Positions 1 to 42,765 of a stretch of DNA of 64,000 nt are shown here, in pieces. Source of the DNA: Berghia stephanieae (lineage: Eukaryota; Mollusca; Gastropoda; Nudibranchia; Aeolidiidae); assembly GCA_034508935.3 (NCBI GenBank), contig CM067445.1, positions 42,641,371 through 42,705,370 on the forward strand, written 5' to 3'. The stretch's first letter is position 1; each line of letters opens with the position of its first letter. The notes beneath the pieces are model-generated. The model searched no databases. It saw nothing but the letters and a program-made list of their open reading frames with translations, and was not told the origin of the DNA. A program made the position numbers and the translations under genes.

Positions 1-1203
1 GATTATCCAATCGTTTAAAGTACTCTACAGAAAGAGGGTACTAAAACGACTTATTGCCACCATGGACAAGGATGGGAGTGCCGACAGCTACTTAAAAATG
101 AGTGTGTTGGATGCAATGTACACCTCTGCTTCTGCATGGAACGATGTCAAGATGGAGACCATTGCAAAATGCTTTCGCCACGCTGGATTCAAAATCACCC
201 CAACTACTCTGTCTCCAACCGTTGATTTGGACAATGATCTGTCAGTATCAGACGCCGCGCACGATATTGTACCCATCAACGATCGCACCGATATCGACAA
301 CCTTTTTGACAGACTGAGAGACATAATGCCTCTGAATATGACGGCCAATGAATATCTGTCAGTGGATGAGAGTTTTACTCCAATAGAGGAATTGTCAACT
401 TCTGACATAGCACAATGTGTAACTGGAGAGAGTTCAGAAATAACAGAAGAGGAAGACACAACAGAAGAAGTCGCCATCATTCCATCAAAAGCAGCACTGC
501 AGGCATTTGAAGTGGTTCGCCAGTTTTGCATGCAGCAAGAAAACGGCATGTCAGTGATAGGGAGCATCAACGTCCTAGACAATTTCATCAATGACGTTGC
601 CACCAGTACAAAGAAACAGTCAACAATTGACTCTTTTTTCAAACCAAAATCCATGATATAAGAACAAGTGTTTTTTTTTTATATGATAACCTATATTACC
701 TATGCTATGTATCATGAATTTGCCTAAGATCTCGAGATTTGAATGAGTGGACGAATGTGGTGACTTAATGTATGTTAGAATTTGATTCTGATTGTTAATA
801 TTTTTAAAGTTCATGTTAATTTTTTAATTGTCTGTCTGGAGTGTTGGGTGTGTGTTTGAATTTGTATTTTGTTAGATGGGATAAATAAAACTGGAACAAT
901 CCCTTCCCATAACGTACCAAAAAAAAACATACCCCCCCCCCCCAAAAAAAAAAAAAAAACAAAAAACAAAAAAAAACAAAAACAGATTCTTAATTGATCA
1001 ACTATACTTAATGCCCAACAGTCATGTTCAACGATATCACTATCAGGGGAGATAATACAAAGAATAATTATAACCCAATACCCAGAGTAGGCCCGCTTAA
1101 TTATTTCCCTTGAGTTTATTACATGATCTCTTATAACGAGAATCCTGCTATAACGGATTTTTCGCACCAGTCCCATACATCTCGTTACAACAGGATTCCA
1201 CTG
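1..1203 (+). mobile_element. Tigger/pogo DNA transposon, right end with terminal inverted repeat
   Basis: The right end of the element is visible. Reading inward on the minus strand from 1203, the sequence starts CAGTGGAATCCTGTTGTAAC, the usual start of a Tigger-type terminal inverted repeat, and TA follows at 1204-1205 as expected for TA target duplication. About 540 bases of 3' region separate the transposase stop from the terminus. They contain C- and A-runs near 930-960 and a subterminal copy of the repeat motif (TATAACGAGAATCC near 1132). The left end is outside the window. Confidence 0.8.
2..661 (+). CDS. Tigger/pogo-type DDE transposase, C-terminal part
   Basis: This is the C-terminal part of a Tigger/pogo (DDE_1, CENP-B/jerky-like) DNA transposase. 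The frame is open from base 2, so the protein continues off the left edge. The first in-frame ATG at 62 is internal, because the residues before it (SFKVLYRKRVLKRLI) match the family pattern just after the third catalytic acidic residue. The segment LKMSVLDAMYTSASAWNDVK is the usual helix before the family's conserved TIANCFRKAGF-like stretch, seen here as TIAKCFRHAGFKI. The acidic middle and the tail QSTIDSFFKP are also typical. The N-terminal CENP-B DNA-binding domain and the first two catalytic aspartates are outside the window. No stop or frameshift is seen in the part present. Together with the right terminal repeat near 1203 it forms one element. Confidence 0.85.
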   Translation: MIQSFKVLYRKRVLKRLIATMDKDGSADSYLKMSVLDAMYTSASAWNDVKMETIAKCFRHAGFKITPTTLSPTVDLDNDLSVSDAAHDIVPINDRTDIDNLFDRLRDIMPLNMTANEYLSVDESFTPIEELSTSDIAQCVTGESSEITEEEDTTEEVAIIPSKAALQAFEVVRQFCMQQENGMSVIGSINVLDNFINDVATSTKKQSTIDSFFKPKSMI

Positions 1204-1324
1204 TAAACGAGTCGCCTTCAAGCATAAAAAAAAAAAAACAAACCATTTTTGCTCAATGTGGTGTAGCAGTGCAGTTGGACTAACAACGAACTGTTCATAC
1301 TCATCCATTTCTTGCACAATACTC

Positions 1325-1620
1325 TTCCAACGGTCGTAACGTCACTTCCTTCCTAATGACGCATGGTAACTTAGTAACACCGGCTCTATAAACTATCGGA
1401 ACAATGGCGGACGCCCGTATGAAATACTTCTCCGGCGAGCATAAAGGGTATCCAGAGGAAAAAAACCCATAAATTTGATCATGTTTTGACTTTTACACAT
1501 TCTGATCACAAGGCATATGAAAAGTTCTAGCCAGCATGAAAATAAAATGTAATGATTTTCTTTGTTTAGAACCAAGATGGCCGCCGTTGCCGGGCGGCAT
1601 GACATCAGACTATTGAATCG
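1325..1620 (-). mobile_element. MITE copy 1 (300-bp family with YY1-like core)
   Basis: This non-autonomous DNA transposon of about 300 bp is the reverse of the copies at 54958-55252 and 57633-57924. Terminal inverted repeats resemble GGATTCAATAGTC followed by a GTCAC block. The left end here is worn. The element contains CCAAGATGGCCGCC near 1573-1586 and a GGCGGACGCC block near 1403. It lies just right of the Tigger end. Family boundaries come from comparing the three copies. Confidence 0.75.
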
Positions 1621-1938
1621 TATTGGACATGATTTCAAAAACAAACTTCGGAGTTCCCCCTGGTTGTGTACTGCCACAAAATTGTATTAGCAAATAACAG
1701 AAACGGGCTGATAAAATTATTTTTAAGCGCTTGAGGTAACCATAATTGACATGCTTATCTTAAGGGTTATAAAACGTATGCTGGCTCTTTTGCAAATAAA
1801 ATAAGATATAAGATGAAGAAAGGAATTGTAATGTAAGGAAAAAGTATTGCACAGAAAACAAGAATTATTCAGGGACAAGTCATTGCTATGAAAGTGAAAG
1901 TTTCAGTCAACCAACAATTGCAATACAAATGGGTCAAT

Positions 1939-2283
1939 GTTTTTTTGTTTTTTGTTTGTTTGTTGCTTTAGGTCTCTTCCAACACAATTGAGGTTATATG
2001 AGAGACCGCTGAAACAAAAAAACAAGCAATCTAACAAAAATAGTACAAATGTAAATCAAAATCATAACCTAAAGATATCATAAGCTAAATTATAAATAAC
2101 CAAGAACAAACAGGCAGAAGATTTACAGAAAAAAAAATATCCCCTGTCAAAAATACAATCACAAACCAAAGAAGCAGGATAGGCTAGTAAAGAGAAGAAG
2201 AAACGACATCACTATCGGATCGTACACCCATGCGAACATCATAGGTATATGATTCAAGGGTGATGCTCCCATCCAACCACCCG
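1939..2283 (-). mobile_element. SINE-like retroposon family B, copy 1
   Basis: A retroposed element of 345 bp is flanked by a perfect 13-bp target duplication, CAAATGGGTCAAT, at 1926-1938 and 2284-2296. In sense (minus) orientation it begins GCGGGTGGTTGGATGGGAGC and ends in a stem-loop (arms 2002-2007 and 1971-1976, GGTCTC/GAGACC) followed by an A/C-rich CAAACAAACAAA tail. It is nearly identical to 5054-5388. The 5' start has a loose likeness to the 3' part of 5S rRNA (TTGGATGGGAG). That likeness is weak and no class assignment rests on it. It lies downstream of CBP. Confidence 0.85.
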
Positions 2284-2378
2284 CAAATGGGTCAATAAGT
2301 CCAGGAAAACTAAGATGACATTATTACAGAATCCCGCCAAAATGATACTGTTGATGGCTAATTGTTAAAAATGATGTT

Positions 2379-2535
2379 TTTTGTTTTGTTTTTTTAAGGG
2401 TTTTACGGCGCTTGCAACACATTTAGGTTATATCAGCGCCAGTAAATAGGAAGAAAATGGTATAGTAAAAAGTTCTAGAATTACAATTAAAGCACCCAAG
2501 AGAAAGTAAGACAAAGGGGAACTGACACAAATGAG
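2379..2535 (-). mobile_element. SINE-like retroposon family A, copy 1 (3' part only)
   Basis: Only the 3' portion of family A is present. It has the terminal stem-loop with arms GGCGCT at 2407-2412 and AGCGCC at 2435-2440 and the T-rich complement of an A-rich tail. It matches copies at 4132, 11779, 12899, 13486 and 19262 for about 150 bases and then homology stops, so it is 5'-truncated or broken. Confidence 0.75.
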
Positions 2536-4131
2536 GTGACAAAAAACAACAACCAAACAACTATGGTAAAACCAAAACGAACCCAAGAGGATTGATAAAT
2601 TCTCACAAAAAGATTTATTTACATGAAATAAACAACTCTTGATGGTATCGCAGTAGGTAAAAATGTCGGTGATGACCCAAGCATCCAATTGTAAACAATT
2701 ATACCAATGATGATTCAATTATACAAGATAAAGTCGATGACCATGATGATGAAGATGATATACATGTACACAATTCGGCATCCTGGACTCACAGCCTTTC
2801 CATTCCCTCGTCTGTGTCACTGGTATACTATGATAGAACATTCAAGCCGTCTCTCACGCTTTATACACATACACACTAATGCTCATATCACGAGATTCCA
2901 AACACCCACTTACTTGCAGCAGATTAATAAATAAAATATCCACATGAACTCATTCTTACCCCTCATCCCCGGACTGGCATGACAACAGCGTCATCAATCA
3001 CTCAAGTGTACATCTAGGATGGCAAATCATAATAATTCATCATTTCCTATTTACATAACAAGTCTATTATTTTAATAACTATTTCATTTCATCACCATCT
3101 CAAATGCTCCATCTGATGACTTGGGTATTTTATTTTGTTTTTAACTTAGTTAAAACCAAAGAAACACTGCACTGCCCAACACTAACATTTGTTTTTTTTA
3201 ATCTTTCATCTTGGCCAGAAAAACAAACGAAAATTAAGATAAAATGACCCCCACCTTGTCAAAATAAAACCTGAAACTGATTAAAAATATCTGGTTCAGA
3301 ATTTTTGAAAAGTTGGGTGCCATTTAACACTAACGGTACATGATGGATTTTCTGACCAAAATGAAAAAAAAATGTTTTTAAAAAAAGGTTACGACAGCCT
3401 AAAGTAGCACAGAGATGTCTTGCAGTAATAATAACAACCAAGACTGCAATTATGACATATTATATTAAGACTGAACATGAGATGTAAAACATTTAACTGT
3501 TTCTACATTCACACGTCATCCATTAATTATTATGCAATAAATCGACCATGTAGAACGTATGGCTGCTGAAGAATGTCTATAAAAACAAAACAAAAATCAA
3601 CAATACAAGAGGGTCACCATAACTAGCAAAACAAAAACATCAGCCTGTTGCAGGATGCCATTCTGCGACTAAAAGACAAATTGTCAACACTTCCTAAATG
3701 AGTAATCGTTTCCATGTTTTTGAACACCATAGTGTGTAAGGCACAGAGGCAGTCAACTGGATTACAAGCAAACCAAAAAGAAAAAAAGGCTTATTACTTT
3801 TTTTCACTAGCTTCTCATGATTCGTGGAGTGGTTGCAATTCTGACATGATATATGGACATTAATAAGGACAAGTGGACTATCCCATAAATTCCAATTTTC
3901 TCTCAATTTTATTTTACTGTTCCAAGCAAAGATTAGTTCAGCACCCTATAACCAGTGTTTCATTCTAAAACATAACGATCTTTCAATAAAAGAGATCAAA
4001 TATAGTAAAAAATTAGGTCCAAGCAACATTGTCGAAACCTTTTTATAACGTGGGGTAGCCGACTAGTTCTTAAAACCGACCATGATATACTCTTGCTTCC
4101 TTTATCAGAAAGTCTATAATAACCCGAAAGC
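2536..4131. other. Non-coding flank downstream of CBP
   Basis: I see no coding exon, RNA gene or recognisable repeat here. It is AT-rich sequence with short homopolymers. Short open frames show no family likeness and are not called. Confidence 0.5.
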
Positions 4132-4641
4132 TGTTTTGTTTTTGTTTTTAAGGGTTTTACGGCGCTTGCAACACATTTAGGTTATATCAGCGCCAGTAAA
4201 AAGGAAGAAAATGGGATAATAAAAAGTTCTAGAATTACAAATAAAGCACCCAAGAAAAAGTAAGACATAGGGGAACTGGGAACAAATAGGGATCAAATGT
4301 AGATTCCAAGAGCACACTATCAAAGTACTTAGTTTGAGACCACCTATAAGTCTCATCCGGACACAAGCACAAAATCCAACAAAGAGGAATACACTCAAAT
4401 GCTTACATTATAAATTCAAAATAACAAATATAATAATACATAACAGAGAGATGATTTACAAGGAAAAAAAATATCATCTCCCAAAACAACAACTATGCAT
4501 TTGACTGTTTCCCTCCCAGCTAGGACTCCGGCCAGGACAAAACCAAGTAATCTCATTCCAAGACAAAGACAGAAAGCATGTTGGAAAACAGATATAAGGG
4601 GATAGAAGACACAGTATGTACCCCCCTGCCCACTATGGGAG
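4132..4641 (-). mobile_element. SINE-like retroposon family A, copy 2
   Basis: A 510-bp element is bracketed by a perfect 12-bp duplication TAACCCGAAAGC (4120-4131 and 4642-4653). In sense orientation it runs from CTCCCATAGTGGGCAGG through a T-rich middle to a terminal stem-loop (arms 4189-4194 and 4161-4166, GGCGCT/AGCGCC) and an A-rich tail with AAAAACAAAAAC. The other long copies start about 23 bases earlier at CTGGGTGGGGTTCCTGACC, so this one is slightly 5'-truncated. No tRNA head or open frame is evident. It could also be the 3' end of an unseen LINE. Confidence 0.8.
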
Positions 4642-5053
4642 TAACCCGAAAGCCAAGGTTCCAGTGGAATAGCAAAACATCAAGTGGTGATTTATTGCCT
4701 CTCATAAGCAATTTTCTCAAGTCTAACCAATACATATTATACAGACATACATTTTCAAGCATCTTGATTTGTTAACTGTAAATATGTCCCAAAGGAAAAT
4801 TGGACAAAAGTATTATTATCAGAATCTAAGAACACAACAAACAAATGAAAATCAGTTTAGAAATGAGTTGTTCAAAACTAGAACCAGTCCCGCTGGTGAA
4901 GGAAAAAAAAAAAAAAAAGAAAAAAAGAAAAGAAAATTTTTTAATAAATTTTTCTCTATTAAACAAAATTCTTTTTAAAAATCACAAATCAATATAATAT
5001 GGTTAAATTAATTTAAAAAAAAAGAAGATATTAATTGTTCCTGTTTATATCAG

Positions 5054-5388
5054 TTTGTTTGTTGCTTTAGGTCTCTTCCAACACAATTGAGGTTATATGA
5101 GAGACCGCTGAAACAAAAAAAAAAACAAGCAATCTAACAAAAATAGTACAAATGTAAATCAAAATCATAACCTAAAGATATCATAAGCTAAATTATAAAT
5201 AACCAAGAACAAACAGGCAGAGGATTTACAGGAAAAAAAATATCCCCTGTCAAAAATACAATCACAAACCAAAGAAGCAGGATAGGCTAGTAAAGAGAAG
5301 AAGAAACGACATCACTATCGGATCGTACACCCATGCGAACATCATAGGTATATGATTCAAGGGTGATGCTCCCATCCAACCACCCGCA
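5054..5388 (-). mobile_element. SINE-like retroposon family B, copy 2
   Basis: This is a second, nearly identical copy of the element at 1939-2283. It is flanked by its own perfect 13-bp duplication CTGTTTATATCAG (5041-5053 and 5389-5401). Stem arms are GGTCTC at 5070-5075 and GAGACC at 5101-5106. Near-identity and intact duplications mean both copies are young and inserted independently. Confidence 0.85.
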
Positions 5389-5401
5389 CTGTTTATATCA
5401 G

Positions 5402-8157
5402 AGGAAGGTCTGAGCGTATTATGGAATTTAGAAAATTGCTTGGAGACAATATTGAGTAATAACCAAGAAATGATGAAATTAAATCTCACAGCCTTACCAA
5501 CAAAACAAACGCAAGAAAACAGGCATTCCAATCCAGCCCATCACATTCAAGTTAAAGAAGAAAAAAAAAAAAAAAGAGGGCTAGATGACAAACGAGTGGC
5601 AGAATTTGACCACTTTGATGGCAGAGTTCCATTATATATCTAATGATTTATTTGGTTTGATAATTTAATCAAAGTATCACCAAAAACAAAACAGGCGACA
5701 GTTTACTTTTAATACTAACCCCCGATCCTCGACCGCTGTATAAACGTAACATACCATTCCCAACTGACTTACGCCGCAGTCGTTTAAGTGTAACACACCT
5801 TTTCCAAGTGACACGGGCATCAGTTGTAACACACCCGACCTTGATTCAGTAAAAATTCCATTGTGTACTTTATGAAATATCAGCAAACAGTTTATTTAAG
5901 CTGTTTGGGTTGAGTATGAAGCTAGTTTTTGACGTAAGAAATGACGCGATCAAACCCGAGTGACGCTATATGTTAGCTACGTCATTCAAACTTGCTAGGC
6001 AAGTACTGGGAACCGGTCGTTATTTCCGGTTGACCCCAATGCGGTACTAGAGCTAACACACACAAACACATGAAAAGAGCGTAAAGCATCTAAAAAATAG
6101 TGATCTTAGAAATCCTAACCTAGTTCCATTTCTTTCACATTGAAAGTAAAGCGGTGACCCTAAAATTAAGGTATAGAGATCAGTGGTTTTGAAAAGGGCA
6201 CATACATCACGTTCATAAACAACTGATGACATCTGAAATACATCCAAGACTCATTCCGGCTAATCACTAGTCAAGCAGCAGAAACTGCTCATGTGCTTGG
6301 AAACAAACAGTTGGCACATCCTGGCTTTTTTAACCTTGTGTTGGGCCGTGGGATGAAATGGAAATCTTCATCCTAAAATGTCTTAAATTTTAAGTTTGGA
6401 GGTTTAAAACACAACTCGTTAAAATATCTCCCGTTAACTGTGTCAATCTGATCCTAACCAAACATTTTTCATCGGGACAGCAGTTACAGTAATATCATTT
6501 CAATGAAGTGCCAAAAAAAACCGGCGAAATCTGGTAGAGAAAAATCAAACTCAGTGTTCGAAAAGGTAGACATAAAGAAATGCATCATTCAAACTAGTCG
6601 GCCATTGGAACAGAAACTTGACAAACTAAAAAAACCTTCATATATTCTTGTTTGAAACATTACTCTTGAATCAATGAATTATTATAATTCCTTTCCATTT
6701 CAAGAAGCCTACACAATCCACAACACCAGTGCAATATCGCCTAATTTAAGACTTTAAATTAAGTTCTTAAATTTTCAAATTCTGCAAGATAGATTTTCAT
6801 ACATAATAAGCCTCAGGTAGTGCAATAAAAAGAGATCCTTGCCATGACTAAAAAAATGTTGAAATAAGCTTACAAAATTAAACCAATGGTCCCAAAATCA
6901 GATCAGGATGCTTATTGACTATTAACAAATTTTCCCATTTTACTAAAGTCATTATCATAATACTGGGGGAAAAGAAAAATCCAACTCAGATGCACACATA
7001 AGGAATAGCAGAGAGGCGGTTATGTCATCTCACATCAACCTCAGGAATTTTTTTTTATACAATAAATAAAATAGAAGTCCATTGCAGTTCAACACAGGAC
7101 ATTGCTTGCTCACCAGAGGAATATGTTTCGTTCAACAAAACACCATGGAGCAGATCAGAACACACCTCAAAGGAATGCTTGTAAAATATTCTGCATGCAG
7201 AAATGATTAAATAATTTAGAAATAATGAGAAAATATCCATCTCGTATTGTATTGCATCTATATAATATATCCTCTTTGTCTTGTTTTTAATTCATTAATT
7301 GGTAAATAAACATTAAGTACCCCTTGCACACGTCAATACATCACAACGGAAGTTTTACATTTCTTTGCATAAAAAATAAACCCGTTTTCACCTCTTCTCC
7401 TTTAATGTTATAGTTTTAATTCTTTTTTCTTTAACACGAATGCAATTGGCCCATCTCTATTATAGGGCAATCATTCAAGATACGGGTGGGTCACATGACT
7501 ATTAAGTTATAAGGCTCTAATAAGCAGAAATGAAATTGGAAAAAAACAAAAAAAAAAAAAAAAAAAAAACCCAACAAAATTTTAAAGGTTGCAACTCGTC
7601 ATCACTCAGGCCAGCCGAGGGATACAATCAATCAGATAGTGGAATTTGATAAATAGATCTACAAGTATAACCTGTTTTCATTTTGGTGAATGGCAATGTT
7701 GACGATGCAAACAACAATTTTTTCCATCAAACTTTCTTCTTCCTTCTTTTTACATGATTATGTGTATGCATGTGTTTTAAGTCTGATGAAGTAACAGTTG
7801 TATTTCATGGAATTCACAATAACAGGAGGAAATTTAAAAAAAAATCAAAACATATGTCATCACTATACACAATGTAGAAATTTGCTTTACAAATGTCAAT
7901 TATCATTTTTTTTTTCTTCAAAGTTTTCTTTTCTTCAAAAAACTATATAACAACTCTTAATGAAAGTAACGGCGTTGATTGATGAATGAATGAATGATCA
8001 CATTTGTTCATAAGCAGTCTGTTGTTTCTTTGTACACTAAAATTTCAGGTTATAAATAAATGGCAGGCTTCAGGGTGGGAAAGCATCGGTTTGGGTTGGA
8101 GACACAAAAGTCTGTGTACATGTGTGGTAGGGGATTTATTAGGACAATGATCTAGTG
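5402..8157. other. 3' flank and possible 3' UTR of CBP
   Basis: I find no protein-coding exon. The stretch directly below the CBP stop (8158) probably includes the 3' UTR. On the minus strand AATAAA occurs at 8140-8135, only 18 bases after the stop, which is too close to be the obvious polyadenylation signal. I cannot choose the cleavage site by eye. A C/G-balanced patch near 5710-6050 (TGACG and CGGT words) may be an unrecognised repeat. Confidence 0.4.
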
Positions 8158-39278
<31,121 letters not shown>

Positions 39279-39900
39279 GTTTACATTCAACACTGCCTAA
39301 GATTTCAAAAAATGCGAATTTTTTCTCGCCCAAAGCATTCTCGGTTTATTTTAATCAACAGACATCTCAGTAAAGTTCTTGTCATTCCACATCAAAATCA
39401 ATGCACAAGGTAAGGTACAAATTAAAACATTTCAATTTTGCAACATGACACACAATCGACAGTCCGACGACCCTCCGATCCAATCGTTCGCCGCTGCCAC
39501 AAAGCACCGTGATGAGGACAAATTTGAGTCAATTGGTTTTAGTCACATGAAACGATCAAATAATCACTTTGTAGTCATTAAAAGTGATAAGTAAGAGTTG
39601 ATGAACAACCTTACCGACATCCCGTAACAAAATAACAAGCTAGTAATTAATAAAAACACAAAATTTCCAGAAATTCACCCGTTCACATCCAACAAACATG
39701 GCGGCTGTTGATGAAAGTTTCAGGACTGACTGAGGTGCTTCCGATTGCTCCCGAATGCTCGAGTATGCCAACGGGAATAAATTATTTCGAGGGAAAATCT
39801 GTCACGTGATATGAATTGCCTGCAATTATTGGTCGCTTGCTAAGAAAAATATTAGGTGAGCCCCGGAATCGTAATTCACATGATCCCGAATGTTGCATGG
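39279..39900 (-). promoter_or_regulatory. CBP 5' leader and promoter region
   Basis: The sequence upstream of the start codon is GC-richer than its surroundings and contains ACATGGCGGCTG (39697-39708, YY1-like), TGTCACGTGAT (39799-39809, E-box) and GATCCAATCG (39478-39487). There is no clear TATA box, as expected of a housekeeping promoter. The transcription start is not resolved. Confidence 0.4.
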
Positions 39901-41307
39901 TGGGATAGTAATAAAATTTCTGAAGGTTTGGAGAGCTCGCACTCTCCAAGACCGAGCTTCGCTTGAGGAGTGGATGCAACAACAGCAGCATAACTGGCTG
40001 CCGCCGCAGATCCTTTGATGATCCCCGGGTGTGATCGATACCGTTAAGATTAGAAATGAGCGGAATGTTCCGCCGATTTTAACGCCAGGGCAAGCGGGAT
40101 ATCATCGCACGTAATAATGAGGTCGTTATATTTGACTCTTCAATTAACATATTCAGTTTTCTTTTCTCTAAATAACCAGTTATGTTTGACCGCAGCGCTT
40201 TGCGTCGAGGAGCGCTATCTTTTCTGAAAAACAATCACAAATCATCCTTATGTTTAAAAGTGCATTCTCTGTTCAATGACAGGTCACTGACCCGTGTCAA
40301 ATGATTTATCGTGTTTATTAATTGATTAAGAAAAAACTGCAATGAAATGTGTATATTCCCCTTATTATTAAACTGCTCTCCTTTCTTCTTCTTAACATAG
40401 GATAGATGTTTCCGCGCACAAGCCCTTCGTCAGCAAAACGAATATTTTACAAACGATGCCCCCCCCCCCCCCCCAAAAAAAAAAAAAAAACAAAAAAACA
40501 CGGACATCTAAAAATTAGTTTGACTGTTTCCTTTTCTCATTTTCTCTGTTCTTAGTTGTTCTCATATCACAACACATTTATCGAGTGGGGTTTTTAAAAA
40601 TTGTTTTGTTTGTTGTTTTGTTTTTGTTTGTTTTGTTTTTGTTGATCTTGTGGGGTTTTTTTTCGGAGTGGGGGGGGGGGGTTGTTTTTGTTTTTGTTGT
40701 GTTTTTTATTTGACTTTTTTTTTTTTTTGGGGGGGGGGGGGGGGGGGTAGGGGGTTGTAGTTTTTTTTTGTTGTTGGTTGTTTGCCTTTAAAATTTTTTA
40801 ATGATTCTATGAAAATTTATAAAATAATTTGTTCAATTAAAAAAAAAATATATTGTATTGCCGACGTTTGTTTTGGATTTTTTTTTCATTCTTAAAAAAA
40901 AGTATTCTCCCTGCTTTTGAAGATAAGAACAAAACAGTTGTATTCAATGTAAATAAATGAAAACAACGGAAATTTCTGGAACGTTTAAAAATTAGATATA
41001 AAATATTGAACATTTCTCATGAATGGGAAGTATAGAAGTGAAAACCCCCAATAATTAATTGGGTTTAACTAATTTTGGGTAAAATTTTTGAATTCCCTTA
41101 CGTATGTTTTTAAAACACCAATAATATTAATATTAACAGTAATGATGCAGAATTCTTTAATAAACATATTAAAACGTTTCTTTTTAATATGTAACACTAT
41201 AGAATTATATTGCTTTGTTTCATATTGCATGTGATGTTTGAGTGGTTGTAGTTGTATGAATGAAAGTTACGTTACTGTTAAGCGCTTTGAGTTTGTTGAT
41301 ATATAAA
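39901..41307. other. Intergenic region upstream of CBP
   Basis: No gene is seen. Contains C-run plus A-run (40459-40490) and a strongly G/T-skewed tract with G-runs at 40671-40680 and 40729-40747, which reads like low-confidence homopolymer sequence. Confidence 0.5.
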
Positions 41308-41428
<121 letters not shown>

Positions 41429-41635
41429 GTGCTAAAAGACATGTATTGTCTTTATGGATATTTATATCTGAACCTGTGGTTTTTCGTTGGGTAAGGATCT
41501 TGAGAGATTTATTTCTATCTTCCCATTTGATTTCTGATGTGGGTATCGGGTAAAAATTATAAGAAACATAGAATGCCAATGGAAATGTTTAAAAACAACG
41601 CACCCCCCCCCCCAAAAAAAAAATAAATAAAATAA

Positions 41636-41845
41636 AATTCCCTTTATTCATCCCATAGGGGAAGCTTGTCTCTTGGGTCTATTCCAAGGGAAGACTGGAA
41701 TAACCCAGGCGCCAGCCGCAGTGCAGCACCGAAATTAAGGTATGGCGAGATGACTTGCTCAAGGCCACACAGAGCAGCGGGAATTCGAACTCGGGACTTT
41801 TCGAGTACGAAGCAAAAACTATAAGGCTGAGCCGCGCTGGCAACA
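41636..41845 (-). mobile_element. tRNA-derived SINE (family S2), copy 1
   Basis: In minus orientation it has the head GCGCGGCTCAGCCTTATAG, B-box CGAGTTCGAATTCC, the shared CCTTGAGCAAG core motif, and the tail GCTTCCCCTATGGGATGAAT followed by an A-rich stretch. It resembles 61176-61388. Confidence 0.75.
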
Positions 41846-42004
41846 GCCAGCAATAATATATAAATAGATAAATGAATTAATGAATACATAAATGAAAAAA
41901 TATCGTAATTTATTTATCTATCGAATTACAGTAATTACAAAGATGCACACTTTTGCTTTTGCGTTGTTGATATAAGTAGGCTACTTATTAAAAGAGAAAG
42001 TTAC

Positions 42005-42075
42005 TGTCCGTGGTGTAGTGGATAGCGCGTCTGGCTCGTTTAGAGTTTCAGATCAAGATATTGGGTCAAGATGGT
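42005..42075 (+). mobile_element. tRNA-like SINE head fragment
   Basis: GTCCGTGGTGTAGTGGATAG has an A-box-like core (TAGTGGATAGCGC). A clear B-box and the rest of a SINE are missing. It is weak but repeat-like. Confidence 0.4.
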
Positions 42076-42339
42076 GGAGTAGATAATTTATTGCATTTTA
42101 CCCGGAAGACTAAAGTTCTATTCCCGCTATTGGCATCTCGTGTTTTCCTTGAGCTTAGAAACTTAGCTTCTAACGCTCACTTTGTGGCCATACAACGCAG
42201 TTTTATTACAGGGATATCGCGGTCTGTTCTGGAGAAAAATTATAAATTGGAAATTTACTTTTAAAACATAAAGACTGAAATGGAGCATGTACGGCGATTC
42301 ATATCATAAAATGTTATCATATTATCCCTCATTACCAAA

Positions 42340-42765
42340 AGTGCAGCTTTGTGGTCTTTTTGTATGACACTTGCCATCGGACCGGCAGGTCTGAAGGTCC
42401 TGGGTTCGAGCCTCGCGCTCGGCGCATAGTTGAGTCCTTAGAGAATATCTTTTCTCACATTCTCTCACCGTACTCAGGTGTAAAACGAGTACCTGGCCAT
42501 TAACAGCGTTGTCTTTGTCCAAAAAAAAATGTAATATCGCCCAACAGGCGTCATGTCCCGTTCTAAATGTTACGTGTTGCTGTTGGCCAGGGACCCTTGT
42601 AAAGCGCTTTGAGCACGTTTCGTGGATATTGCTCTATATAAAAGCTCAAGTTTGCACGTGTCATGTCTCGACCTACATGTTAAATATTCTGTTGACTTGG
42701 AATCCTTTGTAAATCGCTTTGAGCATGGTAAACGGATATTGCAATATATATTATTTTTACTCATA
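42340..42765 (+). mobile_element. tRNA-derived SINE (family S3) with doubled 3' tail
   Basis: B-box GGGTTCGAGCCTCG at 42401-42414, core ACTCAGGTGTAAAACGAGTA, then two successive versions of the tail (ATGTTACGTGTTGCTG...AAAGCGCTTTGAGCACG and a second with AAATCGCTTTGAGCATG). Both end in ATATTGC and TATATAA-like words. The tandem tail suggests one SINE inserted in another or tail duplication. Confidence 0.75.

Noticed and set aside
88-654. 188-codon minus-strand frame opposite the transposase
   Set aside because: It is the shadow of the Tigger transposase frame on plus.
811-1317. 168-codon minus-strand frame
   Set aside because: It runs through the Tigger 3' region, A/C homopolymers and the transposon end, and has no protein likeness.
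1939-2283. 5S rRNA-derived (SINE3) origin for family B
   Set aside because: Only about 11 bases (TTGGATGGGAG) resemble 5S rRNA and the internal control region order is not seen, so the likeness may be chance.
40441-40760. G- and C-runs as G-quadruplex regulatory elements upstream of CBP
   Set aside because: The runs are single long homopolymers next to T/A runs, in a stretch that looks error-prone. There is no array of separated G-tracts.
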